From Cohnella sp. AR92 (GTDB taxonomy: Bacteria > Bacillota > Bacilli > Paenibacillales > Paenibacillaceae), in NCBI RefSeq assembly GCF_003990975.1, contig NZ_RZJR01000007.1, forward strand, positions 1,079 through 65,078: a DNA stretch of 64,000 nucleotides, in the 5' to 3' direction. Each line of letters begins with the position of its first letter. The first letter of the stretch is position 1. Of this stretch, positions 23,804-32,267 are shown in pieces. The notes below the pieces were generated by a model. It did no database searches. It was not told the origin of the DNA and saw only the letters and a program-made list of their open reading frames with translations. The translations under genes and the position numbers were made by a program.

Positions 23804-25921
23804 GTGAAAAATGTCCTTCGCAAAGAAGTTCCCTATCTCCAAGGGAGATATATGCTGCTGGTGCTGGGTGCTTGGATCGTATTCCTAATGGAATTCCTTA
23901 GCCGCTCCTCTATCGAGAGCACGATGACCTGGACGTATACCCACATCCCCGCCTTCCTCTTGAACACCGCGCTCATCACAGCCCTGCTGCTGATCATGAC
24001 CGCAGCGACGGGACGTACTCGATGGGCCTACTGGATCATCTTCGTTCTCATCTTCGCCCTCTCCTTCGGAAGCGGGGTCAAGATGAGGATTCTGGGCATG
24101 CCTCTTCTCCCTTGGGACTTGGCGCTGACAGGCGAAGGCGGAGACATGGTGCAGTACCTGCACAATATCGTGAACCTGAAGTCCATCATCGGCATTCTCG
24201 TCTTCCTGGGCGCAAGCGTCGGGCTTCTGTATAAAGTCCCTCACCTAGCCTCCCGCATTCGGGGCCGGGAGCGCGCCATTCTCGCGGCGGTCGCGGCCGC
24301 CGGAATCGCCGTTGTCTTCTTCCTGCCATCCGCCGTCATGAAAGATGCATTCGGCGTTGAGGATGAGCCTGACAACCAAATGAAGAACGTCCTGGACAAC
24401 GGCTTACTGCTGACGACCGTCATGAACCTGGAACATATGGACGTCAACAAGGTACAAGGCTATGATTCCGGCAAAATCAAAACGATCGTCACCCAAATAA
24501 ACACCCCGCCTTCGATAGCCGGAGGCGTCGCTCCCCCGGCCGATAATCGGAGGCCGCCGAACCTGATCGTCATTCTAAGCGAATCGTTCTGGGATCCGAC
24601 CCTTGTGCCGAATCTGAAGTTCAGCCGGGATCCGCTGGCCAACTTCCATCGGCTTGCACAGGAATACCCAAGCGGCTGGTTCCTCTCGCCGCAGTTCGGA
24701 GGCGGCACCGCGAACGTCGAATTCGAGGTGCTGACCGGCAACAGCATGCGCTTCCTGCCCCAAGGTTCCGTGGCGTACAACCAATACATTGACAGGCAGG
24801 TGGACTCCCTGGCGTCCATCGCGGCGCGGCAGGGTTACACCTCCACTGCCATCAGTCCGTATTATAGCTGGTTCTTCAACGCCGACAAAGTATATAAAGA
24901 CTTCGGCTTCTCCAAGTTCATCCCGATCGAATACTTCAACCAACGGTTCGTAGGCCCGTATATCTCAGACGATGAAACGGCGAACACCATCATCTCGGAG
25001 ACGGAGAAGACGCCGGGACCGGATATGATCTTCGCCAATACGATGGAGAACCACTTCCACTACTGGCCGGGCAAGTTCAAGGAGAATACCATCAAGGTGA
25101 CCGGCGTAGAAGGCCAAGCCAAAGGGCTGTTCGAAACCTATGCGCAAGGGACGCAAGACGCCGATAAGATGCTGCAGAAGCTGGTCGACGCTTATTCCAA
25201 GAAGCAGGAACCGACCCTGATTCTCTTCTTCGGCGACCACTTGCCGGCCTTGGGCGACGACTATTCGGCCTACAAAGACTCGAAGTACATCACGGGAACG
25301 AACGATCCGGATTTTCTGCAGAAGATGCACCGCACCCCGTTCCTCATCTGGAACAACTACCTTCCGAAGGATCAATCGAAGCTGTATATGAGCCCGTCCT
25401 TTATGAGCCCCTATCTGCTGGATAAGGCGGGCCTAAAGGGCACCTACTACACCGAATTCCTGAAGCAACAGTACGCGAAGACGCCGGTCATCCCGCCCAA
25501 GGATCACGATGAGGAGATGCGCATTAACGAAGCGGATCTGAAGGATTACGAGACGCTGCAGTATGACATTTTGTTCGGCGATCAGCATGCTTATAACGAC
25601 GCGGGTATCAAGGATAAGATCATCAATCCGAACTTCCTGGTAGGCCTCGGCCCGATGACGGTATCCTCCGTGGACACCGGCGCGAACGCCGGCAAAGGTA
25701 CGGACGATACGATCGGCATCAAGGGCGCCAACTTCCCGGAAACGGCAGTCGTGCTCTTGAATGGCCGTAAGCTGGCCACCACGTATATCAGCCATGAGGA
25801 GTTGAAGGCGACCGTGCCGGGAGGAAGCAATCTAAGCGGCGCCTGGAATCTGGCGGTGGACGTCTACGACAAAAACGATAAGGTGATCGGGGGAGCTTCC
25901 TCTAGCGTTAATATTCCATAA
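23804..25921 (+). CDS. LTA-synthase-like sulfatase (phosphoglycerol transferase family) with C-terminal IPT domain
   Basis: The protein (about 705 residues) has five hydrophobic helices in the first 190 residues and an extracellular sulfatase-fold domain (about 250-580), with LIVILSESFWDPT (nucleophile region), NTMENHFHYWP and FFGDHLP metal-site motifs. Related enzymes transfer glycerol phosphate to lipoteichoic acid or glycans. The last 90 residues (DDTIGIKGANFPETAVVLLNG) look like an IPT/TIG beta-sandwich, which is not part of ordinary LtaS. The GTG at 23804 follows a G-rich stretch; the ATG at 23789 has no ribosome site but cannot be excluded. Confidence 0.85.
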   Translation: MKNVLRKEVPYLQGRYMLLVLGAWIVFLMEFLSRSSIESTMTWTYTHIPAFLLNTALITALLLIMTAATGRTRWAYWIIFVLIFALSFGSGVKMRILGMPLLPWDLALTGEGGDMVQYLHNIVNLKSIIGILVFLGASVGLLYKVPHLASRIRGRERAILAAVAAAGIAVVFFLPSAVMKDAFGVEDEPDNQMKNVLDNGLLLTTVMNLEHMDVNKVQGYDSGKIKTIVTQINTPPSIAGGVAPPADNRRPPNLIVILSESFWDPTLVPNLKFSRDPLANFHRLAQEYPSGWFLSPQFGGGTANVEFEVLTGNSMRFLPQGSVAYNQYIDRQVDSLASIAARQGYTSTAISPYYSWFFNADKVYKDFGFSKFIPIEYFNQRFVGPYISDDETANTIISETEKTPGPDMIFANTMENHFHYWPGKFKENTIKVTGVEGQAKGLFETYAQGTQDADKMLQKLVDAYSKKQEPTLILFFGDHLPALGDDYSAYKDSKYITGTNDPDFLQKMHRTPFLIWNNYLPKDQSKLYMSPSFMSPYLLDKAGLKGTYYTEFLKQQYAKTPVIPPKDHDEEMRINEADLKDYETLQYDILFGDQHAYNDAGIKDKIINPNFLVGLGPMTVSSVDTGANAGKGTDDTIGIKGANFPETAVVLLNGRKLATTYISHEELKATVPGGSNLSGAWNLAVDVYDKNDKVIGGASSSVNIP

Positions 25922-25933
25922 TAATAGGCTTAA

Positions 25934-25996
25934 CGAACAAGACTGTTCCGCCCTCATGAAGCATCCGCTTCCCGGGCAGAACAGTCTTGTTGTTCG
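25934..25996. terminator. Bidirectional terminator hairpin
   Basis: CGAACAAGACTGTTC pairs with its complement near 25979-25996 with an inner CCC/GGG stem, between convergent genes. Confidence 0.8.
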
Positions 25997-26044
25997 ATGC
26001 GCGGCGACCGCGGGCTTATCGCGGCTTGTTCGCCTGCACCGTCC

Positions 26045-27523
26045 TTATTCCGTCACCTTAACCAGCGTCATCAGGCCGCCCATCTCGGCGCCCATAGTCG
26101 CGTGATCGCCGCCGTTCATCGTATGGTCGAGGATGTGGCAGTGCAGCATCCAATCCCCGGGCGAGTCCGCCCGGAACGCGATGTCGACCGTCTCTCCGGG
26201 GCCGAGCATCACGGTGTTCATCGTCTCCGGATACGGCACGGCGTGGCCGTTGCGGGCGATGACCTGAAAATCGATGCCGTGCAGGTGCATCGTATGAACT
26301 TCGGCCGTGTCGATATTGATAAGCCGAACACGGGCTGTTTCCCCGACCTTCATCCGGATCGGGGGCGTATCCGGGTAACTTCTTCCGTTGATCGTGAAGT
26401 AGTCCGGCTCATCCTCCACGGCGTTGTTTATACGGAAGCCGGCAAGCAGCATCGTATAGTCGTGATCGAACGTCATGTTATCGCTCAACTCGCCCGCCTG
26501 CGGCGCTTTCGGAGGCGCGGTCTTCGGATCGATAATAAAGGCTCCGTACATGCCGCCACCGATTTGCTTCATATCATCGTAATGAGGATGGTACATGAAC
26601 GTCCCCGGATGGCTTGCCGTGAATTCATAGACGAACGATTGCCCGGGCTGGACCGCTTTCTGAGTGACGTCCGGGATGCCGTCCATCGCATTAGGCAGGT
26701 GAAGGCCGTGCCAGTGGATCGTCGAAGGCTCATTCAGATTGTTTACGAACGTGATGCGAACCTTATCTCCCTCCGTTACCCGAATGGTCGGGCCGGGAGC
26801 CTGCCCATTGAACGTCCACGCGGTCGTGAGCACGCCGTTAACCGGAGCCCAATCGTGCAGCTCGGCGGTCAACGTAAATTCCTTGGTGCCGTCGGCAGCG
26901 ATATGCGGTTCCATTCCTTTGCTCTCCAGCACGTCCCGCACGGCCGCTTCTTCGCTCTCGAACTGTTCCTTGGCTGCCGAAGTCAGCAGGGAGATCCTGT
27001 GATTGCCCGCGTCGTATTGATACGTCATGCCGAGTTCCTTCGCAAGCTCGTCGGCGACGGCCATCACGTTGGAGCCGATCAGCGTCTCGGTGCCGGAGAC
27101 GGGCATCCCATTGGGGTCGATCAAAAGAGGATCGACTGCCGTCGGCAATGGTTTGCCGTCCAGCATGATGACGGCCGCGCCGGCTCTCGGCTTCTTGACG
27201 CCGGCCAGGCTGCCGGACGTCGGATTGCCGAGCCACAGCACCCGGTTGTCGGCATCCCAGCGAGAGGGAAGCGCGAGCGCATCCGCCACGTCCATGACGG
27301 CAATGCGCATCTCCGAGAAATCGCTGCTAAGAAGCCCTGAACGAGGGAGCATCACGCCGTTCAGCATGACCATCGTCGAACCGCCTTCAGCCGCTTCTCC
27401 CTTCGCATCTCCTCCCTCGCCAAAAGCGAAGCCGTTGTGCAGAGTACCCGCGAATAAGTACAAGCTGATCGTCATTAATAGGGCAAAGGTCCACGTTCTC
27501 CATCTTTTAAGCAAATTAATCAC
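26045..27523 (-). CDS. Secreted multicopper oxidase with N-terminal stalk-like domain
   Basis: This 492-residue protein has a signal-anchor (10-34), a copper-amine-oxidase-N-like region (about 50-200) and two cupredoxin domains. Copper motifs are visible: HWHGLH and YHPHY in the first domain, MHLHGIDF and HCHILDH in the last. Such enzymes oxidise phenols, metal ions or organic substrates with O2. The residue five after the last His, normally the axial Met or Leu, is Gly here (HTMNGG), and Met residues come later. The gene starts two bases after the PhoX-like gene stop and is cotranscribed with it. Confidence 0.88.
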   Translation of the reverse strand: MINLLKRWRTWTFALLMTISLYLFAGTLHNGFAFGEGGDAKGEAAEGGSTMVMLNGVMLPRSGLLSSDFSEMRIAVMDVADALALPSRWDADNRVLWLGNPTSGSLAGVKKPRAGAAVIMLDGKPLPTAVDPLLIDPNGMPVSGTETLIGSNVMAVADELAKELGMTYQYDAGNHRISLLTSAAKEQFESEEAAVRDVLESKGMEPHIAADGTKEFTLTAELHDWAPVNGVLTTAWTFNGQAPGPTIRVTEGDKVRITFVNNLNEPSTIHWHGLHLPNAMDGIPDVTQKAVQPGQSFVYEFTASHPGTFMYHPHYDDMKQIGGGMYGAFIIDPKTAPPKAPQAGELSDNMTFDHDYTMLLAGFRINNAVEDEPDYFTINGRSYPDTPPIRMKVGETARVRLINIDTAEVHTMHLHGIDFQVIARNGHAVPYPETMNTVMLGPGETVDIAFRADSPGDWMLHCHILDHTMNGGDHATMGAEMGGLMTLVKVTE

Positions 27524-27525
27524 GC

Positions 27526-29676
27526 TCAGTTCGTCAGGAAGTCATTCAGTACGCCGAACGGAACCGTGACCTTTCCGCCCTCGATAGCGGGAGCGGTCGG
27601 CAAGGAAACCGATTTGCCGTTGAGAATGGCCGATTTCTGTCCGATGCGGAACACAAGCTTATGCTCTCCTCGAGCAATGGTAATTTCATGGCGCGCAGCG
27701 TTCCATGTCACTTTAGCCCCTGCTTCTTCGGAAGTCGTACGAGCGGGAATCAGCTTGCCCTCGTCCTTTTTATCCGCCAGCATTTGCTCTTTCGTCGGTA
27801 AGCCCGAGATATAGCCAACGACACCGGATTTCTTGTTGTCGAAGTTCTGGTTGATATAAGCTTCGACCTCCGGCTTCAAATTTTCCGCTACGATCATTTC
27901 GTCCCCTGGATGCTGGATATTGCTCATGATATAGCTGAACCCGTTCAGGTTATCCACCGCCATCAATCCGGTTGCTTCGGCGCCGGCCGGCGTGGACAGA
28001 ATGCGGGACAGCTTGTGCGTGTCGATATTGTAGGCCCACACGTAATTGTTTACGTGCATGCCGCTGTCTTCGCCGATGAACAGCGTGCGCAGCTCTTCCG
28101 AGTAAGACAGGTTGTCCGGGTTGGCTACCATGTCGTCCGCCGCTTTATTGCCCTTGGCATCCGCCTCCGCCAGATCCTGGCCCCATACGAGGCCTTTCAT
28201 CGAAGTCGGAACGTAGCCGCTGGCGATCGCGCTGCCGCTGCGATCCTTTTGACCGCCGCCGAGGGCAAGCTCATACGTAACGCCCGATCTTATTTTTTTC
28301 ACTTGGATATCGTCTGCCGGTTCCGAGCCCGTCGAATCCTTCTCCATGGATTTCTCGACATACGACATCGCGATATAGGCTTTGTTGTCCTTCGAGTTGA
28401 CGGCAACGCCTTCCATCTTGTTGAATTCGGCCGTCGCGCCGAGGATGGCGCCGTAGCGGCGCGATTCCAGGAAAGCTGCCGCCTTCTCCATGCCGGGCTT
28501 TACTTTCAAGTATTCGACTTTGCCGGATGGGTAAGACTTAATGGCGGTGAAGCCGTCTGCCGCCTTGTCCGACGTCTCGAACAGGTCGCTGAACTTCACC
28601 CCTTTGTCTACGTAAGAGCCGATCTCCGCATCGGTCGCATGGCCCAGCTTGATCCATTGCAGGTCGGCGGAGCCGCCGTTCTCGGCGCTCTTCTGAATCC
28701 ACTTGCCCGCATACAGCGTTCCCGCGGACAGATCTTTCGCCTTGTCGGCAACGTAAAGGAACATCATCGTGTTGCCCCCGTCGTCGCCGAAGAACACGGT
28801 CTTCATATCCGGCGCTACGCGGCCAAGCTCATGAGAGAATCGTCCCATGCTGTAATGCTTGACGACCGAAGTCGAGTTGTCGGCCTTCACCGTGACTTCC
28901 GGAAGATAGCCGTAAGCGTAAGGGTTGGCGGTTCTCGACGTGTCGTTATAGTACGCTTGCACGAACGGACCGGCATACGTCTGCTTCGGATCGGCTTCGA
29001 AGGCGCGTGCGTCCGCCTCGTATTCCTCGCTTCCAAGATGGGTGCCCCATGGAGTCAGCGAGCCGTTGCACGGAATCCACAAGCCGTCTACGCCGGAGAA
29101 ATCGATCTTGCTAAGGGCGACTGGCGTCAGTTCGCCTGTTACTTTGTTCTGATCGATCGAGGTCAGGCTCATGCTCGCGGGAACGAGCCCGTACGCGGAT
29201 TTGCCCGCAGCGTTCAACGTAACGTATTCGTAATGCGTGATGAGCGAAAGCGGGTTGCTGTCCTTGCCGGTCGCCTTGGCGCCTGCGACGGAGAACAGGC
29301 TGTTGGAGTCCGGAGAGTCGGAGACGTAAGGCACGGGGCTGCCTGCAACGCTCGTATCGATAACCGGTTTTCCTTTCGCATCGACGACAACCCCGGCGAT
29401 CGTACCGCCTACCGACTCCGTCGATTTGAATAGCTTCTTGTATGACAGAGGGAACAGCTTCACGGAACCGTCCGAGTATGTAACTTTGAGTCCGGCGGTC
29501 GTGTACAATTGCGCCATTTCCTTCGTTGTCGAAGGGGCCGGCATGCCGATGAATTCCGTGGACGTTACTTTAACGCCTCCGGCTGCAGCAGTTACGGACG
29601 CAGGAATCAACGTTGTAAAGACGGCGAGTCCCAATGCAGGCAGAGTCAGTTTCTTGGACCATTGTTTCGGGTTCAT
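27526..29676 (-). CDS. PhoX-like DUF839 protein, probable secreted phosphatase, with C-terminal CuAO-N domain
   Basis: The 716-residue protein has a signal peptide (cleavage near SVTAAA, residue 31), a PhoX/DUF839 propeller over about 85-620 (PCNGSLTPWGTHLGSEEYEA and MGRFSHELGRVAPD are typical) and a stalk-like copper-amine-oxidase-N domain from about 640 to the end. PhoX proteins are Ca/Fe-dependent alkaline phosphatases; a related phosphodiesterase role is possible. AAGGGAG precedes the ATG. The upstream minus strand has 11-bp spaced TTACAC, TAATAC and TTTTAT elements that weakly resemble PhoP boxes. Confidence 0.85.
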   Translation of the reverse strand: MNPKQWSKKLTLPALGLAVFTTLIPASVTAAAGGVKVTSTEFIGMPAPSTTKEMAQLYTTAGLKVTYSDGSVKLFPLSYKKLFKSTESVGGTIAGVVVDAKGKPVIDTSVAGSPVPYVSDSPDSNSLFSVAGAKATGKDSNPLSLITHYEYVTLNAAGKSAYGLVPASMSLTSIDQNKVTGELTPVALSKIDFSGVDGLWIPCNGSLTPWGTHLGSEEYEADARAFEADPKQTYAGPFVQAYYNDTSRTANPYAYGYLPEVTVKADNSTSVVKHYSMGRFSHELGRVAPDMKTVFFGDDGGNTMMFLYVADKAKDLSAGTLYAGKWIQKSAENGGSADLQWIKLGHATDAEIGSYVDKGVKFSDLFETSDKAADGFTAIKSYPSGKVEYLKVKPGMEKAAAFLESRRYGAILGATAEFNKMEGVAVNSKDNKAYIAMSYVEKSMEKDSTGSEPADDIQVKKIRSGVTYELALGGGQKDRSGSAIASGYVPTSMKGLVWGQDLAEADAKGNKAADDMVANPDNLSYSEELRTLFIGEDSGMHVNNYVWAYNIDTHKLSRILSTPAGAEATGLMAVDNLNGFSYIMSNIQHPGDEMIVAENLKPEVEAYINQNFDNKKSGVVGYISGLPTKEQMLADKKDEGKLIPARTTSEEAGAKVTWNAARHEITIARGEHKLVFRIGQKSAILNGKSVSLPTAPAIEGGKVTVPFGVLNDFLTN

Positions 29677-29781
29677 AGACGCGAAACTCCCTTTCCACTA
29701 TTAAAGTATCAGACTACCAATTAGGATAAAACGGTTGTATTACCATAGTGTAAGAGGAATATTCGCGGTTTGTTAAAACAA

Positions 29782-29825
29782 AAGAACGCCGAATCCGATT
29801 CGAAACCGGCTTCAGCGTTCTTGCG
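29782..29825 (-). terminator. Intrinsic terminator of the mal operon
   Basis: On the minus strand AAGAACGC pairs with GCGTTCTT around an inner GATTCG/CGAATC-type stem and is followed by TTGTTTT. It ends the MalEFG-amylase transcript. Confidence 0.85.
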
Positions 29826-29847
29826 TTTATGTTTAAACTTCCCGATC

Positions 29848-31437
29848 TTAAGGTTTCAGGATGACGGTCGTATAAGGCGGCAGCTCGAGCTTGCCATTCT
29901 TCAAGTTCGCGGCAGCGTCGGTACTTCTTGCAATCGCCTTAAATTCGGTCGGTTCCGCCTTCGTCGCGGCGAGCGTCACCGTCACCGGCTGTCCCGACAG
30001 GTTGTGCAGCACAAGCCGCCGCTCCTCGCCGGCTGTCCGGGTATACGCCATGACCGAATCGACGCCGCTTGCATAGGAACCGATCGTTCCTTCGCGCAGG
30101 GCAACGTCCTTTCGGCGCCAATCGATCAGCATTCGATAGCGGTTCAGCAGCGAATCGTCCGCCTTGTCTTCCGCCTCCGCCGACACCGATCCGTCGCCGC
30201 GGTACTTGGACGTCTCCCACGAGGTCTCGCCTTCCGCTCCAGCCTCCCGCTTCCACGGGAACGGCTCGCGGATGTTCTCGTCCGGCTTCATGCCGCTCAT
30301 GCCCAGCTCCTCGCCGTAATAGACGAAGGCGTTGCCCGGCATCGTCAGCAGCATGGCCGCCGCCGTCTTGGCGTGATCGTCGTTGCCTTCGAGCGCCGAC
30401 ATGACGCGGGTCTGGTCATGGTTGGAGAGGAACGGCGCGTCGACGAAGTCTCCTTCCGCGGACTTGGCGTAGAACTCGTACACCCGCGACAGCGTGAAGC
30501 CGATGTCCGAGGCTTTCTCGTTCTGCGCCGCGCTAAGGATTCGGCTCGCCAGATCGAAGTTGAACGCGGAATCGAACGCCTTGTTCAGGAACGGACCGAT
30601 CACGGCCGTGGAATCCCATACCTCGCCGACCAGATAAGCGTTCGGGTTGACCTCGTTCAGGCCGGCCCGGAATTCCTGCCACCATTCCTGATTCTTCTTT
30701 TTGACCTCCGGCGTGCTGGCCGTGGAGGTGAAGTCGCCGAAGATGTGCTTCGCCGCATCGAGACGGAAGCCGTCCAGCCCTTGCTTCAGCCAATACTGGC
30801 CGATCTTGATCATCTCCTGCCGCACGGCCGGATTGTCGAAGTTCAGATCCGGCATGCCGTCCCAGAAGATGCCGAGGTAATCGTCGCCGCCCAAGGCGTG
30901 CCAAGGCGGCGAACCCGCCGCGCCGTCGGCGGGGGAACGCCCTCCCCGCTCGCTGGACCAGACATACCAGTCCCGATGCTCGCTGGCCTTGCCGGACGAC
31001 GCGTCTTGGAACCAAGGGTGCTGCGAGCTGGTATGGTTGACGACCAGGTCCATGATGACCCGGATTCCCCTCTTGTGGGCCTCCGCCAGCAGCTTCTTCA
31101 GATCGTCCAGCGTACCGTAATCCGAATTCACGGAATAATAATCCGTCACGTCATACCCGTGGTAGCTGGGAGAGGGGTTGATCGGCATCAGCCAGATGCC
31201 GTCGGCGCCAAGCGACTTCACGTAATCGAGCTTCTCCGTTACGCCGTTCAGGTCGCCGATCCCGTCCCCGTTCGAATCCGCGAACGAACGGACGAAGATC
31301 TCGTAGAATACGTTCGAAGGCTTCTCCTTGTCCTTGCCTCCCGATGATGAGCAGGACGCCAGGACAAGAACGGATGCCAATAGCAGAGCTGCCCTTGCCG
31401 CTCGCCCCAGGGAGAAACCGTACCGCATGAACCTCAT
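29848..31437 (-). CDS. Alpha-amylase family lipoprotein (GH13)
   Basis: The 529-residue protein has a lipoprotein signal ending in VLASC (C29), so it is tethered outside the membrane. The GH13 barrel shows NVFYEIFVRSFADSNGDGIG, VMDLVVNH, the nucleophile Asp in GFRLDAAKH, the acid Glu in LVGEVWD and the third Asp in FLSNHDQTR. It should cut starch or maltodextrins to oligosaccharides taken up by the adjacent ABC importer. Its ATG overlaps the MalG stop (ATGA); an ATG nine bases later is an alternative. The open frame upstream runs through malG in another frame and is not real. Confidence 0.92.
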   Translation of the reverse strand: MRFMRYGFSLGRAARAALLLASVLVLASCSSSGGKDKEKPSNVFYEIFVRSFADSNGDGIGDLNGVTEKLDYVKSLGADGIWLMPINPSPSYHGYDVTDYYSVNSDYGTLDDLKKLLAEAHKRGIRVIMDLVVNHTSSQHPWFQDASSGKASEHRDWYVWSSERGGRSPADGAAGSPPWHALGGDDYLGIFWDGMPDLNFDNPAVRQEMIKIGQYWLKQGLDGFRLDAAKHIFGDFTSTASTPEVKKKNQEWWQEFRAGLNEVNPNAYLVGEVWDSTAVIGPFLNKAFDSAFNFDLASRILSAAQNEKASDIGFTLSRVYEFYAKSAEGDFVDAPFLSNHDQTRVMSALEGNDDHAKTAAAMLLTMPGNAFVYYGEELGMSGMKPDENIREPFPWKREAGAEGETSWETSKYRGDGSVSAEAEDKADDSLLNRYRMLIDWRRKDVALREGTIGSYASGVDSVMAYTRTAGEERRLVLHNLSGQPVTVTLAATKAEPTEFKAIARSTDAAANLKNGKLELPPYTTVILKP

Positions 31438-32267
31438 CCCTTGTTCGCTCCAGCTGTAAGTCCTTCGACGATGTAGCGCTGCAGAATGATGAATACCAGC
31501 GTGATCGGAAGCGCGACGAGCACGCAGCCGGCCGCGAACATCGTGAAGTTCGCCGTCTTGAAGTTCGTCGCAAGTTCCCAGAGGCCGACGGCGACCGTCC
31601 AGTTCTCGCGAGCCCGCAGCACCAGCCGGGCCAGAATGAAGTCGATCCAGGAGCCGACGAACAGGCCGATCGCGGAGTTGACGAGAATCGGCTTGCTTAG
31701 CGGCAGCATGATTCGCATGAACACCGTCCAATGGCTGGCGCCGTCGATGCGGGCCGACTCTTCCAGGCTAAGCGGCAGCGTGTCGAAGTATCCTTTTACC
31801 GCGAACATGCCCAGCACCGGAGCCCCGCACGAGTAAATGATGATCAGAGCCAAATGCGTGTCGAGCAGATCGAATTGGTTGAGCAGCAGGAACACGGACG
31901 TAAGCGCCATCAGGTTCGGGAACATGTTCAGAATGAGCAGCAGCGTCATCACCTTGCGGCGTCCCTTGAAGCGGAAGCGCGACAAGGAATAGGCGACCAG
32001 CGTGACGAGCAGCGTTCCGAAGATCGTGCTGAAAATCGCGATCTTGAGCGTGTTCATGTACCAGCGGCCGAACATGAAGCTCTTGTCCGTGAACAGCTCG
32101 GTGAAGTGATCCGACGTCCAATGGCTCGGCAGGAACGTTGGACTGTAGATCGCTCCCCCCGGGCGGAAGGCGGAGACCACGATCCATACCGCCGGGTACA
32201 GGCTGACAATGGATAGAATGATGAGCAGAAGATAGCTGATCGATAGACCGATACGGGATTTTCTCAT
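31434..32267 (-). CDS. malG: Maltodextrin ABC transporter permease (MalG type)
   Basis: The 277-residue permease has six hydrophobic helices and the EAA loop SLEESARIDGASHWTVFMRIMLPLSK, which contacts the ATPase. It overlaps malF and the amylase lipoprotein gene by four bases each. No ATPase gene is in the operon, so a shared MsmX-type ATPase elsewhere must energise the importer, as is usual in Bacillales. Confidence 0.92.
   Translation of the reverse strand: MRKSRIGLSISYLLLIILSIVSLYPAVWIVVSAFRPGGAIYSPTFLPSHWTSDHFTELFTDKSFMFGRWYMNTLKIAIFSTIFGTLLVTLVAYSLSRFRFKGRRKVMTLLLILNMFPNLMALTSVFLLLNQFDLLDTHLALIIIYSCGAPVLGMFAVKGYFDTLPLSLEESARIDGASHWTVFMRIMLPLSKPILVNSAIGLFVGSWIDFILARLVLRARENWTVAVGLWELATNFKTANFTMFAAGCVLVALPITLVFIILQRYIVEGLTAGANKG

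Noticed and set aside
29770..31347. 525-residue plus-strand frame opposite the amylase lipoprotein
   Set aside because: Arg/Val/Leu-rich shadow of the GH13 gene, without a ribosome site or recognisable domain.
31438..31731. N-terminal extension of the amylase lipoprotein into malG
   Set aside because: It overlaps malG out of frame, and a lipoprotein signal starts at the ATGA overlap at 31437.
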